This document shows, piece by piece, positions 27,115 to 36,388 of a DNA stretch of 64,000 nt. The stretch's first letter is position 1; the number at the start of each line of letters is the position of its first letter. Origin of the DNA: Aureliella sp046290675 (lineage in GTDB: Bacteria; Planctomycetota; Planctomycetia; Pirellulales; Pirellulaceae); the NCBI GenBank assembly GCA_046290675.1, contig JBKAHA010000016.1, forward strand, positions 62,001 to 126,000. Reading direction: 5' to 3'. Under the pieces are notes generated by a model, which saw only the letters and a list, made by a program, of their open reading frames with translations, was not told where the DNA came from and searched no databases. The position numbers and the translations under genes are program-made.

Positions 27115-28700
27115 GGCAGCTTCCCTCTCTGATAGAGAACCCACTCAACCGTGAGCAGTGACGCGGCCAAAATTCCCATCCACGTAAATGGGCCGAAGCG
27201 AAACCAAGTGCTCTCGCTCGCCTCGCTTAGCGTTTCTACGTCACCAGTCGCTCGAGAGATCCGACTAGCCTCAAGGGTACGTCCGTCGGAGAGCACAAGC
27301 GTGGAATCGTTCACTCGCGTAGGGGCTTCCGACGCCATCGGATGCTGATCGCCCAAAGCAAGGCTGTGCACTTCGCTTGGGCGACTAGCGAGCCAGCGGA
27401 TCGATTGACCAAGAAAAATGGGGAACGCGCGGCTCTCGGCGAAATTGAACTGCGGTCCTAGGAGTGGCTTCCACACTGAGACTTTGCGACTGCCGCCTTC
27501 GACGAAATCGAGTGTGATTGGTTGCTGGGCTTGGGTAGCGAGCGAAGTTGCGTCGATCTGGTTAATTGCCAATTGGTCGATTAGCGTCGATGACATCGGG
27601 CTGGTGCTCATCGTGGCAATCGTAAATGCCGGTGACGCATTGTCGGTGAAACAGAAATCCGCGTTTGGATTATCTCCGATTCGCACTTCGGCATCGGACT
27701 CAACCACGGAGAACTCCGGCGAATCGGCGAGAAACTGGATTACGCTGGCGGGTGTAGCGGCATCAATCTGGACTCGGATAGCTTTTCGATTCGGCAATGA
27801 GAGCTTTGCAATTTCTAGATCACCAAAAGACAGGAACAAATTGCGACCATCCGCTTGGAGGGAAGACGCGAGGAATGAATTGTCAGCAAGCCGCTGGAGA
27901 GGTAGCGTGGCGTCGCTATTTTCGAAACGCAAACTAAGTTCTGCTGGGGTAATGGAGCGAGTTGCCTGTAGATCGAGACTCACGTCGACTTGAGACCAGT
28001 TATTCGAAGATGCGTCTGAGTATCCGAACGCAATCAAGCTTGGAGTTTCAGCTTGAGAGTCGACGGATTGCTCGGGGAATGGAACACCGATAACGGAAAC
28101 GGACTCAGGAAGTTGTTCGATCAGTTGACTGGCGAGACTGCTCCGGCCAAGCAAATGGATGGTGAGTGGTTTTTCCGAAGTGGACCGTGAGGCAATTTGT
28201 TCAAGCGACCAGTGTAGATTGCTCGGCGGAATGGACTTGGTCTGGTCCCAGCGGAAGTCCGCAAGCTCGACGGACTCTCCAGGGGAGACCAGGGTCGAAA
28301 TGCTGTTCCCGGTCATTAAGACCGAGCGAGACTGTCTCGGCAACTTCCGTGCAAGCTGCTTGGCTGATTCGACCAATTGAACTCCGTTTGCCGCGCCGGT
28401 AGCGGAGGCATCGATCAGCACAATATGCTCCCGGCTGTCTGAACTGGTTGCCGAGGGGTTTGCAAGTAACATCCACAGCAACGAAGCGATGGAAAAGAGC
28501 AGCAGCCAGGCTGGCCAATGACGAAAACGTCGTACGAAGACTCGTGCACGCGTTTCCTTGACGGCGGCCTGCCAGAACAACGTGCTGACAACCTCGATTT
28601 CCCGGTGTTGCACGCGAAGCCGCTGCAAGGCCCACAACAAAACGCCGAGAATGGCAGCCCCAGCAGCGACGGCTGTAGCGGGGAGCAAGAGAAAACTCAT
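27111..28700 (-). CDS. BatA-like membrane protein (aerotolerance regulator N-terminal domain)
   Basis: 529 residues from ATG 28700, overlapping the DUF58 stop by ATGA. The N-terminus (MSFLLLPATAVAAGAAILG, then LQRLRVQHREIEVVSTLFWQ and a second helix AWLLLFSIASLLWMLLANPS) matches the BatA N-terminal domain, which places two membrane helices around a cytoplasmic loop. A degenerate VWA-like domain follows (HIVLIDASATG, where the MIDAS DxSxS is DASAT), with LTIHLLGRSS further on. A C-terminal helix (FTWMGILAASLLTVEWVLY) closes the protein. Together with MoxR and DUF58 it makes the classical Bat-type set, which acts at the membrane in envelope stress or in metal-cofactor insertion in various bacteria. 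The exact role here is unknown. Confidence 0.85.
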   Translation of the reverse strand: MSFLLLPATAVAAGAAILGVLLWALQRLRVQHREIEVVSTLFWQAAVKETRARVFVRRFRHWPAWLLLFSIASLLWMLLANPSATSSDSREHIVLIDASATGAANGVQLVESAKQLARKLPRQSRSVLMTGNSISTLVSPGESVELADFRWDQTKSIPPSNLHWSLEQIASRSTSEKPLTIHLLGRSSLASQLIEQLPESVSVIGVPFPEQSVDSQAETPSLIAFGYSDASSNNWSQVDVSLDLQATRSITPAELSLRFENSDATLPLQRLADNSFLASSLQADGRNLFLSFGDLEIAKLSLPNRKAIRVQIDAATPASVIQFLADSPEFSVVESDAEVRIGDNPNADFCFTDNASPAFTIATMSTSPMSSTLIDQLAINQIDATSLATQAQQPITLDFVEGGSRKVSVWKPLLGPQFNFAESRAFPIFLGQSIRWLASRPSEVHSLALGDQHPMASEAPTRVNDSTLVLSDGRTLEASRISRATGDVETLSEASESTWFRFGPFTWMGILAASLLTVEWVLYQRGKLP

Positions 28701-29599
28701 GCGACATACCTCCCGCCCTCAAACAGGCCAGCGAGCTGTTCCATGATATCTTGGTCATGATCGAGAACGAGCAAGCTGCCTTTGCGGCTGATCGCGAAGC
28801 TCCGCAACTTTTCAAAGTGCTCGTCGTAGGCTTGCGCGTATTTCCTAAGTAGATCCGCATTGACCGAAACATCACGGGCTTCGCCGGTTTCGCAATCTCG
28901 GACGCGGATATCTCCCTCTAAATTCGGGACGCGATCTTCGCTTCGGCCAATCGCCACAAGCAATGGTCGATGGCGAGTTCGTTTGAGCTCTTTGATCAGC
29001 GCATCCGCTCCGGCCGGGTCGAAAAAGTCGGACACGATCGTGAGCAGCCCCTCTCTCAGTCCGAGGCCTCGAAGTTTGGCGAGTGCGGCAGCCAAGTCGG
29101 TGCCACTTTGCTTTAGCTTCGCCGCGTTTCCGCTCAGCGTAAGCCCTTGAGCAATGAGGCTCAGCCGACCTCGGCCTGACGTCGGGCGGACAGTGGTTTC
29201 CAGCTCTTCGCCGAACGGAAAGAGGCCGACACTGTCGTGCTGGTCCAGTGCAATGGATGCTAGGCCTATGCAGGTCTTCATTGCCGTAACGGCACGAGGT
29301 GGTTGTTCTTGCCACATGCTCCGCGACATATCCGGGAGTAGATAGATGGGCAGGTCTTCCATCTCCTCAAAAAGCCGAACGACGACACGGCCCAGGCGGC
29401 GATAGACATTCCAATCGATTGACTTCAGTTCGTCGCCAGCGGAATACGGACGGTAGTCACGAAACTCCATGCCCTGTCCACGGTCTCGCGAGCGATGTTC
29501 CGCCCAGCGTCCAGCCGGGGCGACGCGACGTGCAACAATACGCAGTGCGCGAGCTCGCTCAAGGAACTTGGGTTCAAGAAGTTGGAACGGATCGTTCAT
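28697..29599 (-). CDS. DUF58 domain protein of a MoxR operon
   Basis: 300 residues from ATG 29599. The DUF58 signature is clear: GQGMEFRDYRPYSAGDELKSIDW (written here as GQGMEFRDYR, then GDELKSIDW), residues 41-63, followed by a VWA-like region with LLPDMSRSMW (MIDAS-like Asp-x-Ser-x-Ser at 90-94) and LLTIVSDFFDPAG. DUF58 proteins almost always neighbour MoxR ATPases and are thought to be partners or clients. The stop overlaps the BatA-like start by 4 bases, implying translational coupling. It is soluble, with no signal peptide. Confidence 0.93.
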   Translation of the reverse strand: MNDPFQLLEPKFLERARALRIVARRVAPAGRWAEHRSRDRGQGMEFRDYRPYSAGDELKSIDWNVYRRLGRVVVRLFEEMEDLPIYLLPDMSRSMWQEQPPRAVTAMKTCIGLASIALDQHDSVGLFPFGEELETTVRPTSGRGRLSLIAQGLTLSGNAAKLKQSGTDLAAALAKLRGLGLREGLLTIVSDFFDPAGADALIKELKRTRHRPLLVAIGRSEDRVPNLEGDIRVRDCETGEARDVSVNADLLRKYAQAYDEHFEKLRSFAISRKGSLLVLDHDQDIMEQLAGLFEGGRYVA

Positions 29600-29771
29600 A
29601 AGTGACGGAGTTGGATGCTATCTAATCTGGCTGGCGGCGTTCCCGGCGGACTGCCAATGGTTAACCGAAGTTGGTTCTTGTCGAATATGAAATCAGCTAA
29701 AGAATGCGAGACGAAGCGAGGCCACTCGAGTGCTGCTTGGCCGCCTCGTATGTCACCTGGGCGACGATGCT

Positions 29772-30779
29772 CTATGAGTCGCCCGAGACGACTTGTTGGA
29801 TCACATCGTCCGGAGTTACGCCGTCGGACATGCCTTGGAAATTGATCAAGATTCGGTGCCGCAGTACATCGGACGCAACGGCGGCCAGATCTTCGGTTGC
29901 AACGGCAAAACGTCCTTCCAGAAGTGCACGCACCTTGCCTGCTAAAATCAGCGATTGGACTCCACGTGGAGACGCACCCAGGGCGACGACTTCCTCGACC
30001 ATTGGGGAGGAATACTTGTTTCCTGGTTGAGTTGCCATGACCATTTGGATGGCCTTGTCTTCGACGTAGTCAGGAACTGGTACTGAGCGAACAACCTGCC
30101 GCATGCGTACGACGGTTGCCGCATCAGAAGCAGGCTTGAGCTGGATGTCTTCGGTTGCCGTCGTTCGCCTCAAAATCGTGCGGTAATCTTCCTCCGCCGG
30201 ATACCCGACAACGAGTTTGAATAGAAAACGGTCGAGCTGAGCTTCCGGTAACGGATACGTGCCCTCTTGTTCGACGGGGTTTTGTGTCGCCATGACGCAA
30301 AATGGTTCTTCGAGTCGAATCGTTCTGTTACCGACCGAAATCTGCTTTTCCTGCATGGCTTCGAGCAACGCAGACTGTGTTCGCGGCGTGGCTCGGTTGA
30401 TTTCATCCGCTAGAACAAGATTGGCGACCAATGGGCCCGTTTGGAATTCGAGTTTGGTTCCACCCGACTCATTCTCAACGAGCACGTTGGTACCACGAAT
30501 GTCCGCGGGCATCATGTCCGGAGTGAACTGGATGCGGCTAAACGATAGATCGATGGCTCGGCTAATCGCACTGACCAGCAGTGTTTTGCCGAGGCCAGGA
30601 ACACCTTCGAGCAGCACATGTCCGGCGGCGAAAAGTGCGGAGAGCACGCCGTCGACGACATGGTCTTGACCGACCATCACGCGGGCGACTTCCGTGCGGA
30701 TCGCCTGGTGAACTTGCTTGAATTCAGCTGCGGCTTCGCGAGCAGCTTCTGGAGTATCTTCGGTGGCTTGGGAAGTCAT
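29772..30779 (-). CDS. MoxR-family AAA+ ATPase
   Basis: About 335 residues from ATG 30779 (MTSQATEDTP); the frame upstream is open but carries no family similarity. Walker A is GVPGLGKT (59-66), Walker B LVLADEINR, sensor 1 MATQNP, followed by the family motif EGTYPLPEAQLDRFLFK, and a lid domain (LGASPRGVQSLILAGKVRAL). MoxR ATPases are chaperone-like and act with VWA-domain partners to mature protein complexes or insert metal cofactors. It sits upstream of DUF58 (172-base gap), BatA-like and VWA-TPR genes, and downstream of a low-complexity membrane protein, so it is the motor of this operon. Confidence 0.96.
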   Translation of the reverse strand: MTSQATEDTPEAAREAAAEFKQVHQAIRTEVARVMVGQDHVVDGVLSALFAAGHVLLEGVPGLGKTLLVSAISRAIDLSFSRIQFTPDMMPADIRGTNVLVENESGGTKLEFQTGPLVANLVLADEINRATPRTQSALLEAMQEKQISVGNRTIRLEEPFCVMATQNPVEQEGTYPLPEAQLDRFLFKLVVGYPAEEDYRTILRRTTATEDIQLKPASDAATVVRMRQVVRSVPVPDYVEDKAIQMVMATQPGNKYSSPMVEEVVALGASPRGVQSLILAGKVRALLEGRFAVATEDLAAVASDVLRHRILINFQGMSDGVTPDDVIQQVVSGDS

Positions 30780-30867
30780 GAATTCTCGTTCACAAATCGA
30801 AGTTGTGCAGATCAAGGATGGATGTTGGAGATGATGCATCGGCTCCAAGCTGTGGTCCACATGGAGG

Positions 30868-32448
30868 TTAATTCGGATCAGAGCTGGCAGACACTTTCTG
30901 GGATTCAATTGTCGTCGAGCTTTCTGCGGATTGAGATTCCGTCGATGAGTCCGCGCGACGTTTTAGGAAGTAACGCTTGATTTCCATGTTCGTTTTCGAG
31001 GTGGCCTCAGGACGGAAGATCAGTCCGGGTTCATTGCTTCGAGTAAGCCTATCCTGTGCAGCAACAGAATCGCTTTTCTCTTGTTCTGGCGTAATGCGTT
31101 GCTGAGTAATTCGGATGCGGCCTTTGTTGGGCTGCCCATTGACTCGATCTGGGATAGGGACGCCCAGGACCAGCGATGCCACCCCACGGGACTTCTTTTG
31201 ACCGCCAGGTCCACCACGGCCGTTCGCATCTGGGTTGGGCCGGTTGTTGCCGAATCCGATTTGAAGATCACGATTCACTGGAGCCCTTCGATCTCGCATG
31301 TTCGGTTGGATACCACCGCGAGACTCTTGTTCCTCTTCTTCGTCGTCGACGTCTTCTTCATCTTCGACGTCCTCGTTCTCAGGCGTTGCCGATTGACTGG
31401 TGGAAGCCCAGTCGCTGGGGGCCGCATTGTTATCGGAGCCTTTTGAAGATCCCTGTCCGGCAGTCGCACCGGAAGGCTTTTCCTCTTCTTGGCGATCCTT
31501 CTTTTTGCGGTCGCGGTCCGCTGGCTTTTTGGTTGGTTTCTTCTGCTTCTTTTTTGCTTGGTCTTCGTCCTTGGAAGGCTGCCCTGAAGCCGACGGTGAG
31601 CCTTTTGCGTTGGACGGATTGGCGGACTGCTGGCTCTCTCGCGTTTCCCCTTCACTCAGCTTTCCAGAGGACTCTTCTGCGGAATCTGGAATCGCCGCTC
31701 CGGAAGTCCCTTGTCTATTGATGGCCCGTTGGTTTCGCGGACTCTTTTCAAGTGGTTCTTTTTCCGGTTCCGGCTCGGTCTCTTCTTCAGTGAGTGTGGG
31801 CGCGGACGGTTCCTCAGGCTCGGAGGATGGCGAAGTATTCGAATCGGCGAGACGGGGCGACGATGAAGCTGCTGGCTCGCCAACGCTTCTGGACAGTGTC
31901 GAGAGCATCCCTGCGGCGAGCAATAAACACGCCGCGACTGCCGCCGACCAAACTGGGAGCGGCGTGGACTGGCTCGAGCCCTTCGCCAATTCGACGAATT
32001 GGCCTTTTTCGGCCCACGTGTCCGCGTCCTCAATGGCGGCGCGAGTAAATCCTGTCTGCGAAGTAAGCTGTCGGAATTCGTCCGCTGTTGCCAAGCGTTC
32101 CGAAGACCGCAACGCGGAATCGGCGGCGCGGATGGCTCGAGTCCGGTCTACGTCGAAGGAGGTCCGCAACGTTTTGGCGATTAGCCAGGCTATTGGGACC
32201 GCAAGCGTAAGGCCGATCCAAAGAACCCAGGGCAAGATTGGGGAAGCACTATAGCCCAGGGCAAGTCGAACACACTGGGCACCGATTGCTATGACAGGAA
32301 CGCAGGGCAATAGAACACCCACGCTACGAAACCCACTGCGCACAAATTCGGCGCAATCAAATGCTTCCAACTGATGCGAGGTGTTGCGAACGAGTGCTTC
32401 AAGCAGCTCTTCGATTCTCGGTTTCGAATCTTGATTTGAGTGGCTCAT
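30868..32448 (-). CDS. Membrane protein with long charged low-complexity region, function unknown
   Basis: 526 residues from ATG 32448, overlapping the upstream gene's stop by ATGA. Two membrane helices lie near residues 45-95 (VLLPCVPVIAIGAQCVRLAL; ILPWVLWIGLTLAVPIAWLI) and a third near 175 (AAVAACLLLAAGMLSTLSRS). The first soluble part resembles cytoplasmic regions of DUF4175-like planctomycete proteins, but I am not sure of the family. Residues 190-430 are highly charged (Glu/Pro/Lys/Ser-rich) and probably disordered. The C-terminus has a compact segment (GVASLVLGVPIPDRVNG, RIRITQQRITPEQ). As the second gene of the MoxR operon it may anchor or regulate the complex at the membrane. Confidence 0.85.
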   Translation of the reverse strand: MSHSNQDSKPRIEELLEALVRNTSHQLEAFDCAEFVRSGFRSVGVLLPCVPVIAIGAQCVRLALGYSASPILPWVLWIGLTLAVPIAWLIAKTLRTSFDVDRTRAIRAADSALRSSERLATADEFRQLTSQTGFTRAAIEDADTWAEKGQFVELAKGSSQSTPLPVWSAAVAACLLLAAGMLSTLSRSVGEPAASSSPRLADSNTSPSSEPEEPSAPTLTEEETEPEPEKEPLEKSPRNQRAINRQGTSGAAIPDSAEESSGKLSEGETRESQQSANPSNAKGSPSASGQPSKDEDQAKKKQKKPTKKPADRDRKKKDRQEEEKPSGATAGQGSSKGSDNNAAPSDWASTSQSATPENEDVEDEEDVDDEEEEQESRGGIQPNMRDRRAPVNRDLQIGFGNNRPNPDANGRGGPGGQKKSRGVASLVLGVPIPDRVNGQPNKGRIRITQQRITPEQEKSDSVAAQDRLTRSNEPGLIFRPEATSKTNMEIKRYFLKRRADSSTESQSAESSTTIESQKVSASSDPN

Positions 32449-34925
32449 GCACCTTGACCGGGTTCTTCGATTTCAACACGCTCCAGTGTACTCTGAGCCG
32501 CCTGAAGTACCTCACCGGTTTCTGCATTACGGGCCACAACGATCACTTCGACACTCTTGGGTTCGATGCGAAGCCCCATTCTTGTTCCTCCGCGGGTCTG
32601 CCCTTCCTCAAGTGCATCCAGGAATACCGTGTTCTCAGTCTCAAGATCGTGCAAATTTCGATCGAAACGAATCTCCAATTTGCCTTCGTCATCAGGAAGA
32701 AAGGCGATACCGCTCTGCGGGCCATCCGTCGCCAACCCCCGTGCGAGCATGCGGTGAATCACAACTCCACTCGATCCGTGAAACACGACGCCTCGTTCCG
32801 CAACGACAACCTGAACCACGATGGGCGGCATGTCGATATCCTCGGGTGACCCGATTTCCGGCCCCGAGATAAGGACGCTTCCACTGAGGTTGGTGCCCGC
32901 TAAGGTTGCCGAACTAGAGAGGCTAAGCGTAACGTTCTTTTTGAGTCGATTGGCGACCATGTCTCGCGTCGCCTTGTAGATTTTCTCGGCATCGCGATGT
33001 TTACCGGCTCCTGGGAGCGGGTGAACGCCGTCGACGATCTGGACGACTGGTCCGGTCACACCGAGCCACTCAGCCATGAATTGAGCCAGCGAGTTGGCTA
33101 GCGGGTCAATTCGCGGGACGGAAAGATGGTAGGAGAGAAAAACGCAGTCATTGGGACCAAAGTGAGACATGACACCTTGATTCCCCATGGCACCACCAAT
33201 GGCGCCGCCCCGGCTTTCGTTTCCGACGTAGGCATTCGTAAAAAACTCGACCAATCCAATGTGATTCCCTCGCTGGTCGTCCGGTTGGAATTGATCGGGT
33301 GCCGAATAGTTGCGGACGCGACCGCTGATCATTCGATCGATCGTCTCAATCGTTATGCGTTCTTCAGGTGGTAGCTCTTGATCCATTCGCATGAGTGCTT
33401 CCATTGCAAGCTCGCTGCTCTCTTCTTTCACGAGGGCCTGAATGTAGCGGCTGAAAGCGCGTTTCTTTTTGCCGTTGGCTTCATAGACTCGGGCAAGATT
33501 GAGATTGATCATGCCGTCATCGGGCAGACCAAACGCAGCCGAGAGCAGATGTCGCCAGGATTCCCTTAGGTCTGATTCGATCAGTAGTTCGCCAAGGCGT
33601 CCGTGTAACTTGTAGTTCGACTCTGGGTATCGATCTTGGCGAGCGCTCTTCACGCCGATTTCGCCAGCTGCAATTCCAAATCCGGTTTCGCCTTCGTTCA
33701 CTAGCTCTTCCATTAGGTCGAACATGCGGGTGGCCCGAAGATCCTCGGGCATCGTATCATTGACCCACTGGATTGCTTGAGCGAATTCTTCATCGTCGGC
33801 GCCCTCGTCCAGCATCAGCGTCAGCAAGAACTCTGCCGCCTCGCGCCCAAGCCGAGTGTCTCCATATTCCCGAAGCCACGCCAGCACAAGGTCGCGGTCC
33901 TCGGCGATCATGGTTTGAAACCACTTGAATTCCTCTTCAGGATACTTCGGCCTCGAACCTTGCCGAATGGTCGCACGCAGCGACTGCCGATCGACATGGA
34001 TGCGAAAGCTTTCCAGCAGATTTAATCCCATTACGCCGGCAACGCCTTCCGGATGTGTTTGCACGACGTCTTCCGGACGGAACGCGACGAAAGGCGAAAA
34101 ATCAATCTCTTCACAGATTACCGAACCCACATTGCCGGCTGGTCGGCGTAGCGAGTTGCAAAGCTGTCGGTCAAGGAGTGAATCGTAGCGAGAGGTACCA
34201 ATCGCGAACGCTTTTTTCAAAGGCTTGCTAGAGCCCGTGAGTTGGACGGGGAGCCAGGCAAGATCATTTTGCAGTGAAATGTCGACGATGATTTCACCGC
34301 CAGCGGTATCGGGTGCGGCTGAACTCAACTGCCCGGGCTCGGCCAACACGATCTGTCCGTTGGGCAAATCGAAGACAACGTCAAAATGCTTTAGGATCTG
34401 AGATCCGATGGCCCCACTCAAAGCGTTCTCACCAATCTCTTTTGAGTGATACTTGGTGAACTCCTCAAAGTCTTCTTCGGGTCCAAGTTCTCGACGAGCG
34501 ACTTCGAGAGTGAAGTCCGGAAAGTGAAGCGTGAGCGGGAACGGTTTGCCAGAACGGTCTTCAGCGGGCAAGTTAAACGCGGCTCGATTGTGGAGCTGCA
34601 GGCCGTAAGCACCGTCAAAGTCTAACCATAAATTGATCGGGACTCGAAGTCGCGGACCTGAGATGTCGCAGGCGACAACCAGCCGGCCGTCGATCACTTG
34701 AACCGGGATTGAGCCTCCACCATCGCTGAGTATCGGTGGTCGGTCCACAGTCGACTCAGATTGGCCACGAAGAAGCGATGGGCTAGCAACAACCAGAGCC
34801 ACGAAAACCAACAAAGGTATCGTGGTGCATCGGGGGCTTTTCGTGATAGCCCCGGCGCGGCGACTATCGGAATTGGGTAGTGGTTCGTTCGGCAACGGAA
34901 GCTTCCTTGGAGAATAAGACTCCAA
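32445..34925 (-). CDS. Aspartic-protease-like protein with C-terminal thioredoxin-fold-like domain
   Basis: Up to 826 residues; the frame begins at a TTG (34925) and the true start is uncertain, since another TTG at 34895 has AGGAAG upstream. A signal peptide covers IPLLVFVALVVASPSLLRGQ. Residues 70-320 look like a two-lobed retropepsin/pepsin-like fold, but the first active-site loop reads LWLDFDGAYG (D102) and the second AIGTSRYDSLL (240-251), so a normal DTG pair is absent. A helical TPR-like middle (340-540) follows, then near residue 555 a segment NHIGLVEFFTNAYVG reminiscent of Omp28/thioredoxin-fold proteins without a CxxC. It is the first gene of the MoxR operon and overlaps the next by ATGA. 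Likely a secreted binding protein, not an active protease. Confidence 0.75.
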   Translation of the reverse strand: MESYSPRKLPLPNEPLPNSDSRRAGAITKSPRCTTIPLLVFVALVVASPSLLRGQSESTVDRPPILSDGGGSIPVQVIDGRLVVACDISGPRLRVPINLWLDFDGAYGLQLHNRAAFNLPAEDRSGKPFPLTLHFPDFTLEVARRELGPEEDFEEFTKYHSKEIGENALSGAIGSQILKHFDVVFDLPNGQIVLAEPGQLSSAAPDTAGGEIIVDISLQNDLAWLPVQLTGSSKPLKKAFAIGTSRYDSLLDRQLCNSLRRPAGNVGSVICEEIDFSPFVAFRPEDVVQTHPEGVAGVMGLNLLESFRIHVDRQSLRATIRQGSRPKYPEEEFKWFQTMIAEDRDLVLAWLREYGDTRLGREAAEFLLTLMLDEGADDEEFAQAIQWVNDTMPEDLRATRMFDLMEELVNEGETGFGIAAGEIGVKSARQDRYPESNYKLHGRLGELLIESDLRESWRHLLSAAFGLPDDGMINLNLARVYEANGKKKRAFSRYIQALVKEESSELAMEALMRMDQELPPEERITIETIDRMISGRVRNYSAPDQFQPDDQRGNHIGLVEFFTNAYVGNESRGGAIGGAMGNQGVMSHFGPNDCVFLSYHLSVPRIDPLANSLAQFMAEWLGVTGPVVQIVDGVHPLPGAGKHRDAEKIYKATRDMVANRLKKNVTLSLSSSATLAGTNLSGSVLISGPEIGSPEDIDMPPIVVQVVVAERGVVFHGSSGVVIHRMLARGLATDGPQSGIAFLPDDEGKLEIRFDRNLHDLETENTVFLDALEEGQTRGGTRMGLRIEPKSVEVIVVARNAETGEVLQAAQSTLERVEIEEPGQGA

Positions 34926-35264
34926 TTATATCTACGCAGATCGTAGGAATCTGCATTCCGTTGCAGAAGTATCTGGCTGTGTTGTTGGTCGCAAGCTTGC
35001 GATCAACAACACTGGTCTCGAGTTTGTTTTCGTTCCCGGTGGTTGGAGAGGAGAAAGCCGGGATCGAGGCGACACGTTCTCCTCCGAATCGAGGTGGACG
35101 CGTCTATTGAATTGTGGAGAGTTGGAATGTGGTGCGGTCTTTGATTGCCCGCTGCGCTACTTGGAAGTTTCTACTTTGCCGAAGGCAAATGTATCAGCGG
35201 TCATTTCAACTTGGATTTCAGATTCAGATGGGACGCTCACGGCGGCCGGTTCAAATCCGCGGCC
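34926..35264. other. Gene-free stretch with a large palindrome
   Basis: About 340 bases between the secreted protein gene and the first gene of the MoxR operon (both minus). The notable content is the 34-base palindrome at 34979-35012 listed separately. The right part is 3' flank of the secreted protein gene. The promoter of the MoxR operon is probably here. Confidence 0.5.
34979..35012. repeat. 34-base near-perfect palindrome without a loop
   Basis: Left arm gtgttgttggtcgcaag (34979-34995) and right arm cttgcgatcaacaacac (34996-35012) are reverse complements except for one position that still pairs as G-U in RNA. It lies about 55-85 bases upstream of the start region of the MoxR operon (minus strand) and about 250 bases after the previous stop. 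It could be an operator, or a terminator or processing hairpin; no T tract is evident. Confidence 0.85.
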
Positions 35265-36329
35265 TCAACATGAGCCCGGGAGAATGGCTACCTCTAGCAC
35301 CGCTCCTGTCTCTGCGCTCTTGACCTTGAACTCCGGTGATTTGCCGATTGGGGTCCAACCCACATACTGTTCTCCGGCGGAGCCGAAAAACCAGACTTGA
35401 TCCGGAGTGAATTGAATCTCATTACCCGCTCGTGTGAATTCGAATTCGGGTTTGAGCGGTGCACCCCATTCGTACTTCGTTGCCGTATCAGGTTTTAGTA
35501 CTAATGGTTTTGCACGACCGCCAACAACTTGGACTCGCTGCTGTCCAAGTCCAACAATCCCGGATGCCAAGCGATATTCGCCTGCGGGAACTTCGATGCT
35601 GCCCTCAATTCCGCCAACATCGAAGGAGTGCTTAAGGTCGGCCGATACCAAGACTGCGGAAAGCAAGACAGCCTTGGAGTGGAAGCCCGAGTTCATGTCG
35701 ATTTTTGCAGTGGGTCCGTCATACTTCGTGAAGCGAAGCGCCGTTCCTTGATCAAGGTATTCGACTCGCATCAGTTCATCGCCCAGGTAGGCTGTGGACG
35801 AAAGCAAAACGGCATTGTCGCTGTTCCCAACGACCATGGCATCTTCACCGATATCGTCGAAACGCCCATTTCCGTTTTGGTCGATCAAACGGATTGGGAT
35901 TGGCCCAGAGTCCGATATGTAAGTTCCGGCCATGGCGCCGCCAGGGGCCCATTCCCAGCCGTTCGCGTCATTCTGCAGGCGAGCGGCATATCGAAACGGA
36001 GATCCCGATTCGTCTTTCGCTTCCAAGATGACTCGGGTCGTCGACACGTTCGTCTTTGGATCGACTAGAGCCTTAATGGTCCGGTCGAACTTGCCGTCGC
36101 CGTCGGTGTCGAATTGTAAGTCGTTGCCTTTAAACGCTACCTCGAAATGATCGCCGTTCGCGTGAGAAAGGCGGATACCATCCTTGATCGAAAACCATTT
36201 CTCTTTCGGAAGGTTGATCGACCACTTGCGATAGCTACGGTAACGCAGTGAAACCGTATCAGGTTCAACTGCAAGACACGGACTGATGGTGGCGACCATC
36301 AAAGCCAGTGTCATCAGATTCCTCAGCAT
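35265..36329 (-). CDS. Secreted protein of unknown function with calcium-loop-like motifs
   Basis: 354 residues from ATG 36329 (MLRNLMTLALMVATISPCLA), a clear signal peptide. I do not recognise a family. It contains two Asp/Asn-rich loops like those of EF-hand or dockerin calcium sites (QFDTDGDGKFDRTIKAL; IDQNGNGRFDDIGED) and otherwise appears as beta-rich. Similar planctomycete secreted proteins are found as hypothetical proteins. It lies 59 bases downstream of the thioredoxin/EF-hand gene on the same strand and may share its transcript. The DGDGKFD motif suggests calcium-stabilised structure. Confidence 0.8.
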   Translation of the reverse strand: MLRNLMTLALMVATISPCLAVEPDTVSLRYRSYRKWSINLPKEKWFSIKDGIRLSHANGDHFEVAFKGNDLQFDTDGDGKFDRTIKALVDPKTNVSTTRVILEAKDESGSPFRYAARLQNDANGWEWAPGGAMAGTYISDSGPIPIRLIDQNGNGRFDDIGEDAMVVGNSDNAVLLSSTAYLGDELMRVEYLDQGTALRFTKYDGPTAKIDMNSGFHSKAVLLSAVLVSADLKHSFDVGGIEGSIEVPAGEYRLASGIVGLGQQRVQVVGGRAKPLVLKPDTATKYEWGAPLKPEFEFTRAGNEIQFTPDQVWFFGSAGEQYVGWTPIGKSPEFKVKSAETGAVLEVAILPGSC

Positions 36330-36388
36330 TCAGAAACTCCTGAAAATGAAATGTCTTTCGTGAGGTGGTTTTTCGACGGCGGTCTTCG

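Noticed and set aside
31400..32254. 284-residue plus-strand open frame
   Set aside because: Antisense to the charged low-complexity region of the membrane protein gene; the Ser/Gly-rich composition is a by-product of that bias.
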